From an uncultured Ruminococcus sp. (GTDB lineage: Bacteria > Bacillota > Clostridia > Oscillospirales > Ruminococcaceae): a stretch of 29,161 bases of DNA. Made by a program: the position numbers and the translations under genes. Each line of letters begins with the position of its first letter. The first letter of the stretch is position 1. A model generated the notes under the pieces. The model was not told the DNA's origin, ran no database searches, and was given only the letters and a program-made list of their open reading frames with translations. The stretch is from positions 1 to 29,161 of the forward strand of contig UQEM01000013.1 of the NCBI GenBank assembly GCA_900540005.1, written 5' to 3'. Below, piece by piece: positions 24,278 to 29,161 of the stretch.

Positions 24278-24692
24278 GGTCGTCCTCCTTGACTTTGTTT
24301 TGTAAAACTTCAATGCCCTTGCGAATCGGTTCCGGGTATGGGATACCCATAAGCGACGTGTTCTCCACGATGGACAACAGTTCGTTGACACAGAATCCGA
24401 TGCATGTCGCATCACGGATATATGTCGTACCGATGAGAATATCCATTCTCACTGCCACCACAACCATGAGCAGAATGCAGAACTTCTTTGCGAGTCCAAC
24501 CCAGCCTGCCTTGGAGCTGAGCCTGCCGGTCTTGCTGTGCTTGGATTTTCCCATAGATGCAGCGATCAGTCCGGTCGTGAAGTCGATAGCCATGAAAATA
24601 ATCAGTGTGATCATAGCCGAATCCCAGCCGCCGAGCAGTGCTGCAAAAAAACCGCCGATGACTCCAGCGGCGGTACAGATATTTTCTTTCAT
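24270..24692 (-). CDS. Phage holin (Holin_4 / toxin-secretion holin family)
   Basis: 140 residues with the class layout of this family: TM1 at about 9-40 (AAGVIGGFFAALLGG then ITLIIFMAIDFTTGLIAASM), a basic loop (GKSKHSKTGRLSSKAGWVG), TM at about 66-85 (FCILLMVVVAVRMDILIG), and the conserved FCVNELLSIVENTSLMGIP then PEPIRKGIEVL. It forms membrane lesions that let the endolysin reach the wall at the end of the phage cycle. The ATG at 24692 has GGAGG; the in-frame upstream start at 24773 lies inside the previous gene. Overlaps lysin. Confidence 0.92.
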   Translation of the reverse strand: MKENICTAAGVIGGFFAALLGGWDSAMITLIIFMAIDFTTGLIAASMGKSKHSKTGRLSSKAGWVGLAKKFCILLMVVVAVRMDILIGTTYIRDATCIGFCVNELLSIVENTSLMGIPYPEPIRKGIEVLQNKVKEDDHD

Positions 24693-24703
24693 TTTGTCCT
24701 CCT

Positions 24704-25375
24704 TCAAATTGCTGTATCTACAATTCTGACTGAACGGATCATCGGGCTTGTGTTGTCCGTCACCGCCTTCCACGCAAGGTAATACTCGCCTTCACTGATG
24801 TTGCTGCATTTGTGCAGGACATTGATATAATTGCCCCCAGTGCCAAGCCAGCCGAATGAGACAGAAATAGCGTTATTATTCTGAATCACCTCGGAAATAT
24901 ATCGGGCGGTATCTGCCGGAGATAACACTTCGTTGCTTTTCGGAACAAGCCACATCTCACCGATATCAGTTGCACCTGACTTGTAGCTTAGAAGTATTTT
25001 TCGGTTAGCATTGATACGAACAGGCTCCACACACATGGTATAAATGACAGCCCCCCAGTTGAAATCAGGCTGATTGTAGTAGATCGCATAGCCGTTTTCA
25101 TCACAGCAGAAATGCTCGTAGGATTCGGTAAAACCTGCAAGGCTGCGATATCCGTCATTATAAAAGGTGTACACCTTCTCGCCGTAATCATGGAGAGCAT
25201 CGATGGAAGCCCTGAACAGCGTGATTTCCGGCTTTGTCTGCGGAATTTGCAGCACCTTCGGCACGAGCGAATTCAGTTTTTCAGATTCTGAAGCCTGCAC
25301 GCCCATTGTCACAAGGTTTCTTGCAAGTTGGTCTCTCTGCTCATCGAGGGCCGTCAGATAACTTCCGATACTCAT
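24704..25375 (-). CDS. Phage tail-associated protein of unknown function (223 aa)
   Basis: N-terminal SYLTALDEQRDQLARNLVTM and ESEKLNSLVPKVLQI form a helical module found at the start of many Firmicutes phage tail/baseplate accessory proteins. The rest is beta-rich (SISEGEYYLAWKAV-like strands; DNTSPMIRSVRIVDT), like a carbohydrate-binding or fibre tip domain. No named family is recognised for the C-terminal part. The start at 25375 follows GGAGGT and overlaps the stop of the tail-fibre gene (ATGA). Position between fibre and holin suggests a minor tail or host-recognition protein. Confidence 0.75.
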   Translation of the reverse strand: MSIGSYLTALDEQRDQLARNLVTMGVQASESEKLNSLVPKVLQIPQTKPEITLFRASIDALHDYGEKVYTFYNDGYRSLAGFTESYEHFCCDENGYAIYYNQPDFNWGAVIYTMCVEPVRINANRKILLSYKSGATDIGEMWLVPKSNEVLSPADTARYISEVIQNNNAISVSFGWLGTGGNYINVLHKCSNISEGEYYLAWKAVTDNTSPMIRSVRIVDTAI

Positions 25376-26691
25376 TCGCTCACCTCCACGATATCAGCCA
25401 GTGCAGTTTCGACACCGGAAAGTGCATCCTCCAATGCTGCCAAACGAGTATTGATCTCAGTGATAGACGTTTTTGCGCCCTGCATATCATAGAGGATCTC
25501 CGTCTTGAAACGCTCGAACACACCCTCATTGACCCCCACACGCTCCGTAAGATTCATAGCTGTAGTGTATGCGTCATTCCAGCGTGTAACGTGGGATTCT
25601 GTGATACTGTTCAGTGTTGTGAGATTGTGATGCCAGTGCGCCTGTCCGACAACAGTAGAAATGGACGAGAGATCATCAAGCATCTCCTGCGTGATGCTGT
25701 CGATTACAGCTTTATTTGCATGAGAATGCGCCTGCGCAGAAACCTCGCTCAGTCCGGTAGACAGTCCGTGCAGAGCGTCTGCTGTCTGTGCATGGAAAGC
25801 CGCTTCATCATGCATATACTGCTCGGTGATGGTGTCCAGCACATCTTTGTTGTTGTGGGTATGCGCCGCAGAACTGATTGGAAGCAGAGCCTCCCGGATA
25901 TCATGGATATCATAATTCGTGGCATCCTCAAACTGCTGTAAGCCCTGCAAATCCGCCAGAAGTGCCGCATTCAGGGCGTTCAGCACATCAAGGTTCGTAT
26001 GACTGTGCGTACTCGGTCTGAGATTCTCTACTGCTTCATTCAGCGTCTGAATCTCGTAGGTGGTGCTGTCCTCAAATTGCTGCAAGCCGTCAAGCTCCTG
26101 CATCAGTTCCGGGGTCAGACGGTCGAGCGTTTCCTTATTAGAGTGGCTGTGCGCCTCCTCCGCTACGGGAGCAATCTCACGCTCAATTATCGTCGTGACT
26201 TCCGTTGTTTTCGGATACTCCGACATATCCGGCGTGATGCCGTCCTTGCCCTTCAAACTTTCCAGCCATTCCTCCTCCGTGCCGACATAGCCGTGCTCCA
26301 CAGCGATCTCATAGGCGCTCTTTCCGTCCAGTCCGTGTTCTGCGTCCTCAATACGTTTCAGAAGCTGAGCATACAGATCAGGTGTCGGCGGGATCGGCGG
26401 ATCATCGCCCTCAAAGCCGGATTCACGGATATTCAACGTCACAGGAACTGTCGTTGCTCTCACAGTCGTATCGCTTTCCGTATCGTAGCCGAATACAGCC
26501 ATTTTAGCCGCACCTGCATGAAGTTCCGCAGGCAGATACAAGGTCGTTCCCTCTGTGCCGAGGACTACGGAATACATCTCATCACACTGTGAGAACTGCA
26601 CGACCTTGTGAAAATGCTTCCAGTCACCGTCAAATGTGAATTTGAACTGCACATACTGAATTTGGTGGTCTGCAAGAATCTCTCGCTCCAC
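25372..26691 (-). CDS. Phage tail fibre/baseplate protein with HxH repeats
   Basis: 439 residues from a GTG start. The N-terminus (QYVQFKFTFDGDWKHFHKVV) is a baseplate-attachment domain common in Firmicutes phages. Then come a Pro-rich hinge (about 97-105), the GKSAYEIAVEHGYVGTEEEW collar-like motif, and five copies of H-x-H-x-N (residues 181, 229, 277, 322, 352), each followed by a helix such as KETLDRL. HxH motifs line metal-binding trimeric fibres, for example phage T4 gp37. A C-terminal coiled coil follows. The coding homology clearly extends upstream of the GTG: KFLIKNQSIEIV continues in frame to an ATG at 26728-26730, but codon 2 there is TAG. So the gene either starts late, carries a nonsense change, or reads through an amber codon. 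Confidence 0.85.
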   Translation of the reverse strand: MEREILADHQIQYVQFKFTFDGDWKHFHKVVQFSQCDEMYSVVLGTEGTTLYLPAELHAGAAKMAVFGYDTESDTTVRATTVPVTLNIRESGFEGDDPPIPPTPDLYAQLLKRIEDAEHGLDGKSAYEIAVEHGYVGTEEEWLESLKGKDGITPDMSEYPKTTEVTTIIEREIAPVAEEAHSHSNKETLDRLTPELMQELDGLQQFEDSTTYEIQTLNEAVENLRPSTHSHTNLDVLNALNAALLADLQGLQQFEDATNYDIHDIREALLPISSAAHTHNNKDVLDTITEQYMHDEAAFHAQTADALHGLSTGLSEVSAQAHSHANKAVIDSITQEMLDDLSSISTVVGQAHWHHNLTTLNSITESHVTRWNDAYTTAMNLTERVGVNEGVFERFKTEILYDMQGAKTSITEINTRLAALEDALSGVETALADIVEVSE

Positions 26692-26729
26692 AATCTCAAT
26701 GCTCTGGTTTTTTATAAGGAATTTCTACA

Positions 26730-28106
26730 TTATTCTTCACCAACTTTCCATTCATGGTTCTCGTCATCCCATTCCATAAATCCGTCAAGGCACTGGATAC
26801 GGGTCAGACCGGATACAGCAAGTCCGGAGCCACCTTTGCCGTCCCAGCTTGTACCCTTCGGAATTGCCTGCCACTGCGCCAAACTACCCTCATAAGTGAT
26901 GATTTCAAGTGACGTGCAGTAATTGAAGCAATGCTCCTTGATTTCCGTAACTGTATTTGCAATGGTGAACTCACTTAAAGCCGAGCAGCCCACAAACATA
27001 TATGCGCCAACCACAGAGCCTTCATATCTCACAGATACCAGACGTGAACAATCTCTGCACACATAGCTGCCGACAGAAGAAACATTGTGCGGAATTGTAA
27101 GAGAAGTCAATGCAGCACCCCAGAATGCACCGCCGCCGATAGTCGATACTGCATCCGGAATGGTGATGCTTTTCAGCTTTCCCGCAGCACCCATTCCTTC
27201 ATCCGCAGGCATGAAGGCACCGCTTCCGATGTATGTGAGCGTTGACGGGAGCGAGGCAGATTCAAGATTCATACAGCGCAAAAATGCATCGTATCCGACA
27301 GAAGTAATACCCTCAGATACCACAACCTTCTTTACTGCGTCATTCCTGTAGAACGGCGAACGGTCGGAGCTATTGTATTCGTACATCGGTCCTGTGCCTT
27401 TGAGCAGCACCTTGCCGTTGGAGTACAATACATAATAGACATTATCACCGCACTGTCCAGCTAAGATCACATCCCCGATATCCTCAACCTCGGCGGTCAG
27501 TTCTTCCACCTTATTGGTGAGTTCCTCAATCGTCTGATTATTTTCCTGTACCTCTGCGATAAGCTGCGCCATCTGTGACATCAGTTCCGTGATCTTGCAT
27601 TTACCGAGGATGCACTTACAGTACCCGCAGACATTTGAATCCTCACGGTAATCCCACCAGTCACGGTCGGACAATTCCGTTGCACCGGGATTCAGGCGCA
27701 CTGCATACATGAGCAGCCGCACATGGTCTGCATCCTGCGGGATAGACGGCAGCGACGGACTTTCAGCAGGTGTACCGGGAAACAGCTTCAGCGTCACGCT
27801 GCGGACGGATTCTGTCGTATCAAGATAAATTGCAATGCCCACATAGCGCGGCAAGGACTCGTCCATATACTCTGACAGATCGATCGTATAGCGGGAATCA
27901 TTGACGAAATAGTGTCCGTTGATCCACGCTTTGCCCGTGCCGAGAATTACTTTCAAGCCGGAAGAAGCTGACGTTAGCTTGAAATTCTGCCCGTAGGTAT
28001 CGAGAATACCGTTGCAGATGATACTGCTGAGATACTCAGTGAAGTTCTCCGCTGTATAGGTTCTGTCAAGACCTTTTGAATTGAAAAAGCCGCATGAAAA
28101 TGCCAT
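26730..28106 (-). CDS. Phage tail protein with BspA-like leucine-rich repeats
   Basis: 458 residues. The N-terminal about 155 residues (FSCGFFNSKGLDRTYTAENF, then GTGKAWINGHYFVND) are a BppU-like/baseplate domain widespread in Firmicutes phages. A Cys cluster (CGYCKCILGKCK, 161-172) and a coiled coil (about 175-215) follow. The C-terminal part (about 245-420) is BspA-type LRR_5 repeats: EGITSVGYDAFLRCMNL, LPSTLTYIGSGAF, IPDAVSTIGGGAF, IPHNVSSVGSYVC and IANTVTEIKEHCF. BspA-like LRRs bind host surface proteins or glycans, so receptor binding is the likely role. The start at 28106 has a modest AGGA site. The stop TAA overlaps an ATG (TAATG) that would start the next gene. Confidence 0.88.
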   Translation of the reverse strand: MAFSCGFFNSKGLDRTYTAENFTEYLSSIICNGILDTYGQNFKLTSASSGLKVILGTGKAWINGHYFVNDSRYTIDLSEYMDESLPRYVGIAIYLDTTESVRSVTLKLFPGTPAESPSLPSIPQDADHVRLLMYAVRLNPGATELSDRDWWDYREDSNVCGYCKCILGKCKITELMSQMAQLIAEVQENNQTIEELTNKVEELTAEVEDIGDVILAGQCGDNVYYVLYSNGKVLLKGTGPMYEYNSSDRSPFYRNDAVKKVVVSEGITSVGYDAFLRCMNLESASLPSTLTYIGSGAFMPADEGMGAAGKLKSITIPDAVSTIGGGAFWGAALTSLTIPHNVSSVGSYVCRDCSRLVSVRYEGSVVGAYMFVGCSALSEFTIANTVTEIKEHCFNYCTSLEIITYEGSLAQWQAIPKGTSWDGKGGSGLAVSGLTRIQCLDGFMEWDDENHEWKVGEE

Positions 28107-28110
28107 GTTA

Positions 28111-29127
28111 TCATTCCTTTCTGAAGGTCGGTGTAAGGCTCCTGCCGTTCTGGTCGAAAGCCTCGATCATGCCGATGAGCTGCACTTTCGGCTGGATCAT
28201 CCCGAAACGCTTATGCTCCACGGTCACATAGTCACCAACATAATAATCACGGTTGTAGACATAATGTGTAGAATCTGCCGCTATCTCCGATTCTGAGGCT
28301 GTTTTCGGATCGACCAGTTTTTCTGAGCCGCGAGACTTTAATAATTCGATATATCGCTCTTCAGGAATCGGTACTGTCACACCCTCGGTCTGTTCTTCTT
28401 CGGAGATATCCTTTGCATCCACATACAGCTCATAGCGAGACAAATATGCAGGTTCTTCTCCGACACAATATGTTGTGTGTTTACGCTCTGAACCTTCACC
28501 ATGCCCATAGATGTAGGCAAAGTTGCGTGTGATAGCTGAATCGGAAGCATAGGAAAATGATAGCAGATTGCTGTAAGCATCGGAAAAGATGATATGCGAT
28601 TCATCGTCCTGTGTGATGCTTCTGTCCGTTCCCTCAGATAAATCAAAGACCATTTTATAGGTCTCGCCGCTGTTCTTCACAATCCGGATATTTGCTGTGC
28701 CGCCGATCCTCTCGCAGATGGTATACACCCATTCCATAAGATTGGCGTAGCTGACTTGCAAGGTTGCTGTCTGCTCCCAACAGGCACCGGACACAGTTCC
28801 GAGGGAAAGACCCGGAATACGGCGGTTATCCTGCTGTATTGCATTCAGAGTTACCGCATTTCGGACAATATCCGAATACGCCGTATCCGCTGTGATAGAG
28901 AGCGTAGGATTGATGATACGGCGTTCAAACAGACACATGAGGAATCTGCCTTTTACGATCAGATAGTCGCCGTTCTCTGCATCGGTGTCGATCTGCACAG
29001 ACTCGATAATTCCGAAATGCTGGCTGTCATCATCCCGTCCTACGATACGCCCGGTCTGAAAAATATCAATATTCTGCGGATTGGCAGCGATATACACCTC
29101 GAACCGTCCGCAGTCGTAATATTCAAT
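28111..29127 (-). CDS. Siphovirus Gp37-like tail protein, 5' end missing
   Basis: Partial: the first codons run off the contig. The apparent start (M-Y-K-R-Q) is adapter sequence translated by chance; real coding begins at 29127 with IEYYDCGRFEVYIAAN. The family is the ReqiPepy6 Gp37-like tail-associated (Tal/baseplate hub type) protein: FEVYIAANPQNIDIFQTGRI, LSLGTVSGACWEQTATLQVS, YYVGDYVTVEHKRFGMIQPK, ending RSLTPTFRKE. These proteins link tail tube and fibres. Only a few N-terminal residues are probably missing. Four bases separate it from the LRR tail gene, so both belong to one late operon. Confidence 0.85.
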   Translation of the reverse strand: MEYYDCGRFEVYIAANPQNIDIFQTGRIVGRDDDSQHFGIIESVQIDTDAENGDYLIVKGRFLMCLFERRIINPTLSITADTAYSDIVRNAVTLNAIQQDNRRIPGLSLGTVSGACWEQTATLQVSYANLMEWVYTICERIGGTANIRIVKNSGETYKMVFDLSEGTDRSITQDDESHIIFSDAYSNLLSFSYASDSAITRNFAYIYGHGEGSERKHTTYCVGEEPAYLSRYELYVDAKDISEEEQTEGVTVPIPEERYIELLKSRGSEKLVDPKTASESEIAADSTHYVYNRDYYVGDYVTVEHKRFGMIQPKVQLIGMIEAFDQNGRSLTPTFRKE

Positions 29128-29161
29128 CTGTCTCTTATACACATCTCCGAGCCCACGAGAC
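29128..29161 (+). other. Nextera read-2 adapter remnant (not biological)
   Basis: The last 34 bases are the reverse complement of the Nextera read-2 adapter: the mosaic end (CTGTCTCTTATACACATCT) then CCGAGCCCACGAGAC. It creates a false start codon for the tail gene. Confidence 0.98.

Noticed and set aside
24277..24415. N-terminal extension of the endolysin to an ATG at 24415
   Set aside because: It would lie inside the holin gene, has no ribosome-binding site and is not signal-peptide-like; the ATG at 24277 has AGGAGG.
29128..29142. M-Y-K-R-Q as start of the Gp37-like tail protein
   Set aside because: These codons are translated adapter sequence; the true start is outside the contig.

Overview
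The window is a mobile, phage-like accessory region from a low-to-mid GC Firmicute, most likely a gut Clostridia of the Ruminococcus type. This host guess is an inference from strong GGAGG ribosome-binding sites, DUF2815/DUF2800 early phage genes, a Holin_4-type holin, ICE/phage sigma-like and serine recombinase genes, and an hsp20 gene of the kind seen in gut Firmicutes. Both ends are Nextera adapter sequence (1-28 and 29128-29161), so the real DNA is 29-29127 and neither end is a biological boundary.

Layout. (1) 49-3242, leftward: an early phage module with a DUF2815 ssDNA-binding-like protein, a DUF2800 Cas4/PD-(D/E)XK-like protein, a sigma-like protein and small phage proteins. (2) 3243-3527: a divergent control region with a near-consensus rightward promoter, palindromes and 11-bp-phased repeats. 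(3) 3528-15995, rightward: a likely single defence operon of HTH regulator, Hachiman (hamA-hamB), type I restriction-modification (hsdM, split hsdS, hsdR), a GmrSD-like DUF262/HNH protein and a small HhH protein, closed by a terminator at 16005-16030. (4) 15996-16658: a repeat-rich non-coding stretch. (5) 16659-18478, rightward: two unrecognised genes, a helical possibly membrane-active protein and a small protein with a Cys-His-Asp (papain/transglutaminase-like) signature; together they are a candidate undescribed defence or toxin module. (6) 18637-22333, leftward: a recombinase operon with two complete large serine recombinases, a catalytic-domain-less third one between them and a 63-aa leader protein. 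(7) 22395-23067, rightward: hsp20 under a CIRCE/HrcA-type promoter with its own terminator. (8) 23066-29127, leftward: phage tail and lysis genes (Gp37-like tail protein, LRR tail protein, HxH-repeat tail fibre, small tail protein, holin, M15-GH25 endolysin).

How it fits together. Lysis genes, recombinases and early genes lie in the same orientation and in the order expected of a circular temperate phage genome (late, lysis, att/int, early), with the defence island inserted as oppositely transcribed cargo between int and early genes. Hsp20 sits exactly where an attP would be expected, so either the phage carries hsp20 or two tandem prophages flank a host hsp20.

The clearest mechanistic discovery is in the type I system. 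hsdS is cut in two convergent halves bounded by an exact 14-bp inverted repeat (9897-9910 / 10546-10559). Flipping the segment between them rebuilds, in frame, one 396-residue full-length specificity subunit. The sequence therefore appears to show one state of a phase-variable restriction system.
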